From Tritrichomonas musculus (Eukaryota > Parabasalia > Tritrichomonadida > Tritrichomonadidae), in the NCBI GenBank assembly GCA_039105265.1, contig JAPFFF010000041.1, positions 248,001 through 312,000 of the forward strand: a stretch of 64,000 nucleotides of DNA, given 5' to 3'. Both the position numbers and the translations under genes were made by a program. The notes below the pieces were generated by a model. That model was not told the origin of the DNA. It made no database searches and worked only from the letters and a program-made list of their open reading frames with translations. Shown here piece by piece: positions 10,522-21,275 of this stretch. The number at the start of each line of letters is the position of its first letter. Position 1 is the stretch's first letter.

Positions 10522-11859
10522 AAGATACAATCGAGTTTTTTATTTGATCAAACTGCATTCAACAAACTGAGCATTTATCAGCTCAAAATCAATCCAATCA
10601 ATCAAAGCAACGAACCAAGCACTGTTTACAAATACAGACCAACTTCATTCAATTGAACACTCTCAGAAGTAGCAGAAGGAACCATCCTAAACTACGCTAA
10701 AGATCTTGGCTTCAATGCGATACTAATAACTACGATTTATTTTAAGTACAGCGTTGATCCAATTTATGGAACTGATGCAATTCTAAAAAAAATAACAGAA
10801 AAAGCTCATTCTTATGGTCTCTATGTTTTTTTGGAGCATCAAGTCATCACATATGATTTTCATCCGAAAGATTTCAATGGAATGACTATGCAGAAAAATA
10901 TGAACAACCTCTTCACTATTCTTAAGTGGATTGAAAAGCTTGGCATTGATGGATTTCGAATCATATCAAATGGATCGGCAATGAGTATCAAAAATAACGT
11001 ATTTGAATTATGTGAAAGATGTAGAATTTTAGGGAAAAAATGGGGAATTCTTGGTTATTTATTTGGCGATGAATTTGAAAAAGTTGATGTTATGAACAAA
11101 GAAAATTGCATAGAAAACAGTGGACTTCAATCTGTTTTTGATAAACAATCACGTTTAGATTTGGTTCAAGGAATTGCTGAAGATGAAAATTGTGTCAATT
11201 TTCCATTTATAGAAAAAATTTCAAGAGTTCATCGAACTCCTGATGAAAAAGGTTTTTGTTTAAATGTTTATCCAAACATTTACATTTCGGATCAAACAAC
11301 AAAAAGACTTGGCGATTTAATTTATGATAAATATAATGAAGATTCAAATAGCGATTTTTATTGCGCTCGTCATAAAATTATCCTTGCTGCTCTTTCGATT
11401 TTTACAGGTCCAATTACATTGTATTATGGAGATGAAATAGGATTCTCAACAAATCAATCATCAATTACAGAAAATGAGCTCATTCAAAGACAAAATGATC
11501 TTCATCAATTCACTCAAAAAATCTTAAATGCAAGATTGAATCATCCTGCAATGTATTGTGGTATTTACAGTAGATCTTTCCCGTCAAATAATGCTCATAT
11601 TAGCTACAAATTAGATATTGAATCAAATGACAGAATTGTTTTCATTTCAACATTAAGCTCACAACAAATAACAGTCGAATATAAATTAGAATGCTTTGAA
11701 TTAGTTGATGTTATAACTGGTGAAATAATTAAAGGAATAAATAGAACATTCTCAATTCCTATTCCTGCTTTTGGCGTTAGGATTTTTACTGCAGATGATA
11801 ACAACATTACTGATGATACTGTTGTTAGTGAAAAAAACTTTATAATATCATTTCATTAA
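10522..11859 (+). pseudogene. Broken GH13 (alpha-amylase/branching-enzyme family) gene
   Basis: The longest open part (10657-11859) matches the GH13 barrel: AEGTILNYAKDLGFNAILI (beta-3 area), YSVDPIYGT, ITEKAHSYGLYVFLEH (beta-4 area), MNNLFTILKWIEKLGIDGFRI, and FTGPITLYYGDEIGFSTNQ (the usual strand with YYGDEIG), then a C-terminal beta domain. The nucleophile position is lost: GFRIISNGS stands where branching enzymes have GFRFDG. The conserved HD near the last strand is also absent. In-frame stops lie at 10654 (TGA) and 10519 (TAA) with homologous-looking sequence between them (KIQSSFLFDQTAFNKLSIYQ), so the 5' part is broken. The part after 10657 could still be expressed as an inactive lectin-like remnant, but I think it is a decaying gene. 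Confidence 0.7.
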
Positions 11860-12006
11860 TATCTTCTTATAATACATTAATTCAATTATTTTATAAAGGC
11901 AATCATTTTTATTGCATTAATAATATATATAAAAAAGATTTTTGATTAAATATTATTTATTTATTTTTAATATAAATCTTTATTTTTTAATATAAATATT
12001 GTTAAA
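11860..12006. other. AT-rich 3' flank
   Basis: No gene; AT-rich sequence between the GH13 remnant and the hairpin pair. Confidence 0.4.
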
Positions 12007-12090
12007 TCAGAAATTTTGCAAATTCCACGTAGCACTTTTTGAGAGCCGAGCTCTCAAAAAGTGCGGAGCGGAATTTGTAAATCTCTGAAT
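12007..12090. repeat. Imperfect inverted repeat with a perfect 15 bp core hairpin
   Basis: GCACTTTTTGAGAGC (12032-12046) and its exact complement (12050-12064) are separated by CGA. Outer parts also pair imperfectly (GCAAATTCC with GGAATTTGT, and TCAGA with TCTGA). Such a strong hairpin in AT-rich spacer suggests a small foldback element or a structured RNA. The core is shared with the next hairpin and with one near 29670. Confidence 0.75.
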
Positions 12091-12094
12091 TGCT

Positions 12095-12129
12095 TTCACT
12101 TTTTGAGTTTTTCTCCCTCAAAAAGTGAA
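12095..12129. repeat. Second hairpin with the same core
   Basis: TTCACTTTTTGAG (12095-12107) pairs perfectly with CTCAAAAAGTGAA (12117-12129) across a 9-base loop. It repeats the CACTTTTTGAG core of the hairpin 50 bases upstream. Confidence 0.75.
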
Positions 12130-13940
12130 CCATTCAAGAGATTTTCTAATAATTTTCTATCTTTTTTATTTTATACACAACATTTATACTTAAAAAATCA
12201 ATTTTTTATATTAATAATTGTATTATTTGTAATTAGAAAACATGATAAAAATTAAAATAGCTAGAAATATTCTACAATTTATTGAAATATAAAAATATAA
12301 TAACTTTTTATGTAGCCCTTCGGCGGTTTTGTAAAATACGGCTATTTGGTCGTTCATTGAATAGTTTATTTTTTTACAAATTTCTACGGCACACGGCAAA
12401 AGTGCAACTTTTTGAATACTTTACATAAAAAAATCTTCAATTACGGCATACGGCCGAAAGGGATACTTTTTAAGAAATAAAAATTGAAAGGAATAACAAC
12501 TTTTTTATGAAATAAAAATTGAAAAACATAAAAAATACATTTATTTTGATATTTTATTTAAACTAATATTGTTTTGTAACTATTTTAATTATAACATTGA
12601 TTGCTCTTGATAAATTTTTAATTCAATGTTAAAAAAATGACTTATTTTCAAAATCGGTAAATTCACAGAAATATTAAAATACTGCCCATCATCATGCGGA
12701 AAAGGTTAAAATGAAAGATTTTAAGAAGAAACTACCTTATTATATAAGTGATAACATTATTTAGAGGAGGGCCAAATAATTGAATGGCCCATTTTTTCTC
12801 ATTGTTTGCATTTTTATGCGTTTTGTAATTAATAAATTCATAATTTTATTCTATTTATAAATAATATAATAACAATTATATACAAATATTACTTTTATGA
12901 TTTGATTAAGGACAATCGATGGAAATTGGAGATTCTCAATTTCAAATAATTCAAGGTAGATCAAATGGTGATCTAAAAGTATTTGCTAATATGATAAGAA
13001 TAAACCAGCCGAGATTCAATATTTTTACAAAATGGCTGAGATGTAATCAGTTTTTTGAAACTATTACTGATTCTATTAAATCAAACATTTCCCCAAATTC
13101 AACACACCAAATCATTCGAAAACAATATATCAGATATATATGCGTATAATAAATCTATTTATTCGACTAAATATCAAATTCCAACTACCAATTTTTTATT
13201 AAAGTCATGATAAATTACACTCGATGATTAGTTTTATACATTCTCGCAAGCAAATATATGAATTGATTTAAAATATCGTATGAGTAATTATTTTTTAAAT
13301 CTATATCTATGCTTAAATATGTAAGAATATTTAAAAAATATTAATAATCCATCAAGAAAAATATGAAAAACTATAAAACTTAAATTTGAAAAGAAAAAAT
13401 TGAGAGAAAAAAATATTTGAATACTCATTCAAATTAGATTAATTTTGAATAAAACATTTTTATCTCAATAATATAAATAAATTATAGAGATATTTTAGAT
13501 AGAAAAACTATTATATATTATATTAAATATTATATGTACTTATGGAAAATCCAAACCAATTATACTATGAGTTTTTGTGTGAAAAATAAGTTGACCCTCC
13601 TCTCATTATTGAAAAAATATTCAGAAACAAAGAATAAGAGAGATCGGCGAAAAAGGAATTTCCATATTTACAAAACTTTTTCATATCATTAAGATCCATA
13701 TGTTTTAAAAATCCATTTTTTTTCGAAAAGAAAAAGGTTTGTCTGTAAAAAAATTTTTTTGTGAAATAATTTTTTCGTTTAAAAAATTTGTTTTCTTTTT
13801 AAAATGAAAAATACTTCTTAAAATGATCTTTTTTTTGCGAAATAATTTTCTTTTTTCAAAACACCAAGTCTTTTTTATATGAACAATTTTTTTTAATATA
13901 GATTTTCTTTTAAAAAAAACAAGATCTAATAAATATATTA
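12130..13940. other. Long intergenic region with small repeats and one doubtful ORF
   Basis: At 12312-12470 three TACGGC-type motifs recur (ATACGGCT, CTACGGCACACGGC, TTACGGCATACGGC), two followed by a similar AACTTTTTGAATAC or GATACTTTT stretch. At 12769-12790 GGGCCA and TGGCCC form a short hairpin followed by a T-rich run. An open frame at 12919-13149 (76 codons, containing QIIQGRSNGDLKVFANMI) looks somewhat protein-like but matches nothing I know. The part from 13600 to 13930 is T- and A-tract low-complexity sequence. Confidence 0.4.
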
Positions 13941-15403
13941 TAGTTAGTGGACATAATTATGTTTTTGGGACATAATCATGTTTGCTCAACTTTTTGAATG
14001 GTACACAAAAATAAAACACATTTTTCTCAATACTTTTTAAAGATAATTTGATAATATTATATACTTTATTAATGTATTTTATGTACATCATTATTTAATT
14101 AAATGAGCTATTATATTTGTGATTTATATGAAATATTGCCATTAATGTAAAAAAAAGTCAAAATGCTTATTTTATTCTCAATAATTGAAACTTGGGATTT
14201 AATAATAATATCATTAATTCATAATCAGTAATGATATAATTTTGTCAGATAATTGATATCTAAAAACTTTCATATAAGAAAATTTTGATGCACAAAATAA
14301 AGTTAAAAATCATATCACTTTTTTGTTTTTTTCCAATAAAAAATAAAAACTTTTAAATTTTTATTTAAATATTTGATATAATACATATAGTATAATGATA
14401 TTGAAAGAATAAAATTGGCGGTTCTACTCAAGATCTATTACCTTAATGAAAAAGAGTAACTTCTGAAATAACTTAAAAAGACTTTCAATTTTAGACATTG
14501 AGAAATTATTTTCATTATTTTAATAGTTCTTCTATACTTACCTAATATTTATTGATTAATTGCTATTTTTAATGCTATTAAAATAGAAAAAATAAAAAAG
14601 TGAAATTTGTATATTTCTTAGAAAAACCTGAAATCTTGATGGGTAACAATGATTTTTAGAGGATTAATAATATATTACATTGTATGTGTTATCAAATAAT
14701 GTAATTCTGAAATCATATCAATTATGCATGAGTGATTTATGAATGATTTTGAATGAAAAAAAGAAAAATGAAATTTTTCCAAGATTGATTCTTTTTCAAC
14801 CATATTATTATATTTAATATATTATATGCATCATATAGATGATTAATACTGCATCTAATTTGAAATAAAATAAACTCATTTTTCAAAATTAGTAATTTTG
14901 TATGAATGATTTTTGTCATATTTTGAAAAAACTTTTTCTTTTTATATAATTATTATTTCAATAATTTTTTTTCTAAAATATAATATATACATTATATTCT
15001 AAAATAATAACTATGTTAGAGCAAATTAAAACAACCTTTTTTTTATTGTAAAAGAATGAAATGTGATATGAAATGAGTTTTTTGAATAGTGAAATGAAAA
15101 TGAAACCATTTTTTCTAATTATCTATTTTATTTCAATAAATAATAATGATACATTTTAATTATAGATGAAAAGTAAATTATAATTTTTTTCAAATAATAA
15201 AAAAATATTCAGAAATTTAAAATTCGATATCATATTTATGATCAAATTTAGTTTGATAAAAGTGAATGAAAATCGGGGAATAGAATGTATCCAATATGAT
15301 ATTAATTGTTCTACAATTGTTTTTTTAAAAGTCCAATTTGAATATATAGAAATGATGTGAAAACATAATTATGTCTCTAAAACAGAATTATGTCCACCAA
15401 CTA
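13941..15403. mobile_element. Mariner-like element, 1463 bp, non-coding
   Basis: Terminal inverted repeats of about 45 bases flank the element. The left end starts TAGTTAGTGGACATAATTAT and the right end, reverse-complemented, starts TAGTTGGTGGACATAATTCT. Each arm holds the motif GGACATAATYATGTTT or a variant twice. TA lies directly outside both ends (13939-13940 and 15404-15405), matching the target site of Tc1/mariner. No transposase frame is visible, only AT-rich sequence with short chance ORFs, so it is a dead or non-autonomous copy. Arm divergence of roughly 15% suggests it is not recent. Confidence 0.75.
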
Positions 15404-16588
15404 TATTTGATTTTGATTTTTGAATACGTTATTTATTCATATTAAAAAAAAAAAAAAACGTTATAATTGGTGGAAAAAACTACATTTTGAGGACAAAACT
15501 ATTATTTTCATTCCCGATTTAAACTGTCTGCATCAAAAGCATCATTTAACAAGATTGGAAAGTGCCTCACAGCTTAATGAAGCAAATGATATTTTCTATA
15601 TCATTAGAATGCTTCAAATTTTGAATATAGTTTGATCATAAGCAATGATTACGAGTACTTTATAATTTATACATCAAATATCATTCTTTATGATTTGAAT
15701 AATATCTAAATATATGTTTTTATTAAATAATTCTTTGAAATTCTTGTTAACTAAATTTTTTCTATCAATTTATATTTCGAAAGGAATTTATGATTTTAAT
15801 TAAATTTTTTATTTGAAATGATCGAAACTTATTGATATGATTTTACTTTTTGCACACACAAAAACTTTTCGCAAAGAAGCTTTTTTTTTATAAAAAAAAA
15901 ATTTTCAAAAATAAACCTTTTTATAAAAAAGTCACTTTTTTTTTAAAAAACAATTTTTTTTCGAAAAAGTGTATGCTTTCAGATATAACTTATACACGTC
16001 AAAATAAATATGTTTTATAAATATAATTCTTTATTTTCAAAAAGGAAATCCCTTTTTCTCCGAGCTCTAAGAAATGTGTATAACTAATCAAAAATACGCT
16101 TGCTTGAATAATTTTGTTGAAAACTAGAGTTTAATAGCATATAAGCATTTGTATGAATGATAAAATAGGAATTATATTTTTTATTCAATTTTTTTGAATA
16201 TGCATTCAATTTGTTGATCGTTAAGTGGTGAAGTGGTGAATCTGCGAAACCCTGCTTAGCTATACTACTTTTTTCTTATAAATCGAGTAGTTTATAATTT
16301 TTATTTTTCGGAATAAATAGCGGTTAAAAAACTATGGTTTATAATTGAGAGCATAGTTTAATTTTAAATGTAAAAATGAGTCACCTTTGGTTAAAAATCT
16401 TTTTATAAATATAGCAAATAATTCATATGAAAAATGCATTTAAAAAGATTTATAAATATATATTAATTTTTTATAGTATATATTTTTTATTGTTTTTAAC
16501 AAGTATTTAACATATAATTAAATAATTTAAAAACTAATTATGGTCAAAAACTCATATTTGAATTTAATAATTTTTATCATAATTTTTA
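15404..16588. other. AT-rich spacer
   Basis: Holds a 71-codon open frame at about 15420-15635 that I cannot link to any family, poly-T/poly-A patches near 15880-15980, and a direct repeat of GTGGTGAA near 16226-16240. No supported gene. Confidence 0.45.
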
Positions 16589-16593
16589 TCATT
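16589..16593 (+). promoter_or_regulatory. Candidate Inr (TCATT) of the Sel1 gene
   Basis: TCATT matches TCAYW and places the transcription start 12 bases before the ATG at 16603 (consistent with short trichomonad 5' leaders). It lies inside the longer open frame that begins at 16540 and therefore favours the downstream start. Confidence 0.45.
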
Positions 16594-16602
16594 TTATATA
16601 AT

Positions 16603-18318
16603 ATGAGTTCTGATAATGACGATTCAAGTGCAAAACAGGTTTCATCTGAAGACCATGAAAACCTCAAAGAAGAATTAATCAGAACAAAAGAACAATTAAA
16701 TGAATTCAAGAAAAAAAATGATATTTTATTAAGCACAAACCATAAATTAACATATGGTCTTAAAAATTTAGTCCAAAATACAAAACTAACTAAAGAAGCC
16801 ATTAATTATTTCACAGAAGCTTCTTTATCAGGAAATAATTATGCTTCAATTATTTTAGGCCTGAATGCAGAGAAAAATTCAGAGAATGCAAGAGACATTC
16901 AAAATGCCATTAAGTTTTATGAAAGATCAGGAGAACAAGGTAATCCCAAAGGATATGTTATCATAGGCGTTTTTTATTCGTCTGGAAAATTCATAAAAAA
17001 AGACTATTCAAAGGCCTTAGAGTATTTTATGAAAGGAGCCGATATGAGTGATATATCTGCATATGAAAATTTAGGGAAATTGTACTATAACGGATTGGGT
17101 ACTGAAAAAGATTATAAAAAAGCAATTGAATATTTCATAAAACATTCAGAATTAGGAGGTTTTTATGGCTATGAAATGATTGGCTATATGTATACAAAAG
17201 GTGAAGGTGTTGAAGTTGACTACACAAAAGCCGTTGATTATTATGCCAAAGCTGCAGATTTAGGAAGTAAAGAATCATGTGTTCAACTAGGTGATTTTTA
17301 TTCACATGGTGATCATGTTGATAAAGATTATGAAAAAGCTTTAGAATACTATGAAAAAGGTTCTAATTTAAATGAGCCAAAATGCCAATATTATGCTGGT
17401 CTTTATTATGAACAAGGAGTGGGTTGTTCAGAAGATTGTGCAAAAGCAGCCGAATTTTATATTAAGTCAGCTGAAACTGGACATATTGGAGCTTGTTACC
17501 AACTGGGTGGTTTGTACCAGAATGGAAATGGAGTTAAACAAAGTTTTGAAAAAGCTTTCTATTATTATAAAAAAGCAGCTGATCAAAATGACACACTGTC
17601 AACATTTCAAATTGCCAAATACTATGAATTCGGTATTGGTGGCAACAGTAAAAATATAAATGAGGCCATAAGACTTTATCAAAAAGCCGCAGATCTTGGT
17701 GAACCAGATGGTCTTTATCATATTGGAAGCATTTATGAAAGAGGAGAAGGTGTTGAACCTAATTTAAAGACTGCTAAAGAATATTACAAAAAATCAGCTG
17801 AAAAAAATAGTACTCTTGGTTTGACTGCTCTAGGACGCATGTATGAACAAGGAAAAGGATCATTATTTAAAAAATATAAAGAAGCTTTCGAATGTTACCA
17901 AAAAGCTGCTGATATGAATCATCCTGAAGCAATCTACCGTCTTGGTGTTCTTCATAAAAATGGAAACGGTGTGAAGAAAAATATTACGAAAGCGATTGAA
18001 TTATTCAACACTGCAAGCGAATTAGATAATCATGAAGCTTGCCTTACGCTTGCAGAAATGTATAAAAAAGGAAAAGACATTGAAAAAAATCCTAAAAAAA
18101 TGTTGCATTATTATCATAAATCTGCAGATTTAGGAAATATTGATGCTTGCCAATCTCTTGGAGAAATTTATGAAAAAGGTAAGCTAACTCAGAAAGATCT
18201 AAATAAAGCTCTTACTTACTATAGAAGTGCATACAAGAAAGGTCGAGCATCCTTAGAATCAACTGTAAAACGTCTCGAGAAAAAACTCGGAATAAAAGAA
18301 ATTGTAATCAGACTATAA
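16603..18318 (+). CDS. Sel1-repeat protein
   Basis: Using the ATG at 16603 the protein has 571 residues. An upstream in-frame ATG at 16540 would add 21 mostly hydrophobic residues, which read like translated promoter AT sequence; the candidate Inr at 16589 supports the shorter form. A short coiled coil (ENLKEELIRTKEQLNEFKK) is followed by about 13 Sel1 units of 36 residues, for example AIKFYERSGEQGNPKGY and KAVDYYAKAADLGSKESC, up to the end. Sel1 units form alpha-solenoids of the TPR-like class used as scaffolds in ER-associated degradation, signalling or kinases. In trichomonads they often follow a kinase domain, but none is present here and no secretion signal is likely. Function unknown; a scaffold role is inferred. 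Confidence 0.88.
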   Translation: MSSDNDDSSAKQVSSEDHENLKEELIRTKEQLNEFKKKNDILLSTNHKLTYGLKNLVQNTKLTKEAINYFTEASLSGNNYASIILGLNAEKNSENARDIQNAIKFYERSGEQGNPKGYVIIGVFYSSGKFIKKDYSKALEYFMKGADMSDISAYENLGKLYYNGLGTEKDYKKAIEYFIKHSELGGFYGYEMIGYMYTKGEGVEVDYTKAVDYYAKAADLGSKESCVQLGDFYSHGDHVDKDYEKALEYYEKGSNLNEPKCQYYAGLYYEQGVGCSEDCAKAAEFYIKSAETGHIGACYQLGGLYQNGNGVKQSFEKAFYYYKKAADQNDTLSTFQIAKYYEFGIGGNSKNINEAIRLYQKAADLGEPDGLYHIGSIYERGEGVEPNLKTAKEYYKKSAEKNSTLGLTALGRMYEQGKGSLFKKYKEAFECYQKAADMNHPEAIYRLGVLHKNGNGVKKNITKAIELFNTASELDNHEACLTLAEMYKKGKDIEKNPKKMLHYYHKSADLGNIDACQSLGEIYEKGKLTQKDLNKALTYYRSAYKKGRASLESTVKRLEKKLGIKEIVIRL

Positions 18319-19575
18319 CTAACTAAATAAATAAAAAAATAACTATTTTAATTTTTTTTGTTATTAATTTGTTGTGAAAAATCGATTGTTTCTTTAGGTG
18401 TGGATATTTATCATTAAAACAAAATTTTATCCTAAATTTATCCCAAAATTTTTTTTTAAGAAAAACTCGTAAATTTTAAGTAATGATCTGAGGAAAGCGT
18501 GAAAAAAAAAAAAAAAATTAGTTTAAATATAATATTTTTTTATTATTAAAAAGTAAAGTTTTTGTTTAAATAATATCATTTTTAGCTGTTTTATCATCAT
18601 TATTTGGAATAAAATTTAAAATTTTTAAAGCAATTTTCAAAATTTGCGAGAATTGTATTTTTTTCATCTAAAAAAAATAGGTAATCAAAAACAATGATGA
18701 TTATGTAAAAAAGGTAACAAAATATTTTTTTTTCTTCATTTCACATTATATGATAATGATGTGATTGGTTTAAAAATCATCGTTTTTTATATAAATGATC
18801 ATATCTTTTGCTAATCTTAATTAAATTCTTATAAATGTCAATATATATAGTTTATGTATATTTTTCAATATATATATGATATAAAATGAAGTTAATTAGT
18901 TTTAATATTTGGAATATTCATTTGGAATTTATTCTATCTATTAACTATTTTTGAATTCTATAACTTTTTTTATTAATAGCTTTATTGAAATTATTTCAAT
19001 AAGTACATTCAATATCTTTTTGAAATAAATATAATATAATATATGATATATCATATTTTTTGTAGATTTTACGTATGTTTAAATTCAATTATATTCAAAA
19101 TTTTAGAAAATTTTGAGTTAATTAATAGAAAAATATTTTAAGTTTAGAAATTTTTTTTTTTTTGGATGAAGAACACCTGATGTACGATAAAAGGTCAATA
19201 TTGACCTTAACCTCCGGGGTCAATAAGTATCGGGGGCGATAAGTATTCCCCTTTTTTTTTTTTTTTTTTTTTTTTTAAAATCCCAAACTTATCCTAAAAA
19301 GTGACCAAAGGATAAATTTCCACAACTAAATTGTTTATTTTAAAATGTTAATGTAGAAATTATTAGATATCTAAAAGTGTCATTACTTCGAGCCGTGAGA
19401 TTTTCTGGTAATGTTATTTCAGTAAAATTGCAGCCATCAAAAACATAATCATCAATAATGAGTACTTATATTATTGCAAAAAACTAAGGTTTAAAGGCTT
19501 TTCTATCATTTTTTTATTTCTTTATATGAGAAGTATTTTCAATATACAGTTGGATAAAAAAAAAACACAAAAAAA
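18319..19575. other. AT-rich spacer with an 18 bp palindrome
   Basis: Mostly low-complexity AT DNA with a T run of 25 at 19252-19276. A perfect palindrome and a small GC-richer patch lie at 19191-19250, including a repeated ATAAGTAT flanking a GGGGGCG core. No gene seen. Confidence 0.5.
19191..19208. repeat. Perfect 18 bp palindrome
   Basis: AAGGTCAATATTGACCTT is fully self-complementary. It may be a site for a dimeric DNA-binding protein or chance; it lies 370 bases from the nearest gene. Confidence 0.6.
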
Positions 19576-19650
19576 TGGTTGTTATGGGAGTTGAACCCAT
19601 GATTCCTAGATTCTAGGTCTAGTGCCTTTGACCGCTCGGTCCAAACAACC
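19576..19650 (-). tRNA. tRNA-like gene, probably Leu (anticodon read as UAG), atypical
   Basis: The reverse complement has a perfect acceptor (GGTTGTT with AACAACC, discriminator A), a perfect anticodon stem (CTAGA with TCTAG), a perfect T-arm (ATGGG-TTCAACT-CCCAT) and a good B box (GGTTCAACTCC), followed by T-runs fit for Pol III termination. The D-arm GACCGAGCGGTCAAAGGC is the Leu/Ser type. Two things are odd. The 7-base anticodon loop CCTAGAA puts UAG at 34-36 but has C instead of U at 33. The variable region is only GAATC, whereas Leu and Ser tRNAs have a long arm. It may be a functional divergent tRNA-Leu, a pseudogene, or a case where pairing differs from my fold. Confidence 0.7.
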
Positions 19651-20132
19651 TTGTTGTTAGCTTAATTAAAAGAAAGCAGAAAAATAATTATATATAATGA
19701 AAGTTAAAATGAAGATGATTTATCATATTGAATTTCTATGTGTATTTGCCATACAATAAAAATTACTCATTGCATTGATTTTATTTATATATTTTTATAT
19801 TGCTTTAAGTATTCAGAACTAATGATTTTAAAAAATCAATTTTTCTATTCTATTCAAAGAATTCAATTCCAACGATTTCATCAAATTCTTGATTATGTGA
19901 TAGAAAATCAAGTATGAAATCCATGAAATAAATCGTTTATATCTATTTTACTCATTGAATCCAAATATGCTTGTGCATATTAATTTTTTTTTTTTTTTCA
20001 TATTGTTAAAACCTGAAAATAAACTATTTTATAATTAATATACAAAATAAAAATTATATAAGTTTTATTTATTTTGATAAAAATAATATATTTAAAGAGA
20101 TATTTTAAATTATCAAAATAACCGATAAAATA
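19651..20132. other. AT-rich spacer upstream of the BspA-like gene
   Basis: No gene or repeat of note; T-run near 19986-20000. Confidence 0.5.
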
Positions 20133-21221
20133 ATGTCTCAAATTCTTTTGATTAGATTGTCTGATGAAAAACAACAAAAGAAAAAAATTGAAAAAAACAA
20201 TATCATATTTTCTTTAAATGAAGAAGAAAAAACAGCAGATATTGTTGGAATTAATGAAAAAATTATTGATTTAATTATTCCAAAGTCAATCAAATACGAA
20301 TCAAAAGAATATTTTATAACAAGTATTTTAAATGGAGTGTTTATAGGTTCAAATATTAAATCACTTAACTTTACACCAGATTCAAGACTTCAAACGATTG
20401 AAACAGATGCATTTTGTAGAACCTCAATTGAGAGCCTCACAATTCCATCCCAAGTTGCAGAACTCAAAGAAGGATGGTGTAATCGGACATCGAAACTGAC
20501 AAACATTAATGTGAGCCCAAACAATCAATATTTCAAAACATATGAAAACCATCTGATCATTGGTAAAAATAAGATTGAAATAAAAAATTTTGATTGTCTT
20601 GTTTTTTGTGTTCGAAATATAAAAACAATCACAATTCCTAATTTTATTAGACATATATGTCCTTATGCATTCAATGGATGTGAACTTAAAACTATTGAAT
20701 TTTCAAAAGATTCAAAACTTCAAATTATCGATTCAAACGCATTCAGAAATACATCTTTGACGACTATTTCAATTCCATCGCAAGTCATAGAAATTAAAAA
20801 ATTTGCTTTCTTTTGTTGTCATCAGCTCCAACGAATTGAATTTCAAAATGATTCAAAACTTCAAATAATTGAAACAGACGCATTCTCTAATTCAATTATT
20901 GAGAGAATTACAATTCCGTCACAAGTTATACAAATTGGAATTCGTGCTTTTTCTTATTGTTTATTACTTCGATGGGTAGATTTTTCAATTGATTCAAAAC
21001 TTCAGATAATTGATGATTTTGCATTTTTTGAATCATCAATATTTTGCATTTCAATACCACCACAAGTCAAAAGAATTGGAGTTGATGCTTTTGCTCATTG
21101 TGATGATCTTCAAATAGTTGAAATTTCTGATAATTCAAAATTAAAAATTATTGATAGATGTTCATTTGATCATTTTACTATTATAATGATTCCTACACAT
21201 TTAAAGAATATTATAATTTAA
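20133..21221 (+). CDS. BspA-like leucine-rich repeat (LRR_5) protein
   Basis: An intact 362-residue protein made of LRR_5 (TpLRR/BspA) units of about 23 residues. The recurring phrases are DSKLQIIDSNAF, TISIPSQVIEIKKFAF and CHQLQRIEF, with six to seven cycles from about residue 60 to the end. The leader (1-58, including INEKIIDLIIPKSIKYESKE) is of the usual trichomonad type. No signal peptide and no C-terminal membrane anchor are seen, so it is probably cytosolic or leaderless. BspA proteins form one of the largest trichomonad families, gained from bacteria and linked to adhesion when surface-exposed; that role is only possible here. Confidence 0.88.
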   Translation: MSQILLIRLSDEKQQKKKIEKNNIIFSLNEEEKTADIVGINEKIIDLIIPKSIKYESKEYFITSILNGVFIGSNIKSLNFTPDSRLQTIETDAFCRTSIESLTIPSQVAELKEGWCNRTSKLTNINVSPNNQYFKTYENHLIIGKNKIEIKNFDCLVFCVRNIKTITIPNFIRHICPYAFNGCELKTIEFSKDSKLQIIDSNAFRNTSLTTISIPSQVIEIKKFAFFCCHQLQRIEFQNDSKLQIIETDAFSNSIIERITIPSQVIQIGIRAFSYCLLLRWVDFSIDSKLQIIDDFAFFESSIFCISIPPQVKRIGVDAFAHCDDLQIVEISDNSKLKIIDRCSFDHFTIIMIPTHLKNIII

Positions 21222-21275
21222 TAACAATTTTAACTTTTTCAATTATAAATAAACTTTTTTTTATAATCTTCACAC
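21222..21275. other. 3' flank and left target duplication of the hAT-like MITE
   Basis: The last eight bases, CTTCACAC (21268-21275), recur at 21728-21735 directly after the element. Confidence 0.7.

Noticed and set aside
15420-15635. 71-codon ORF with partly protein-like sequence
   Set aside because: No family, begins in an A-run, lies just outside the mariner-like element, and is AT-rich like other chance frames.
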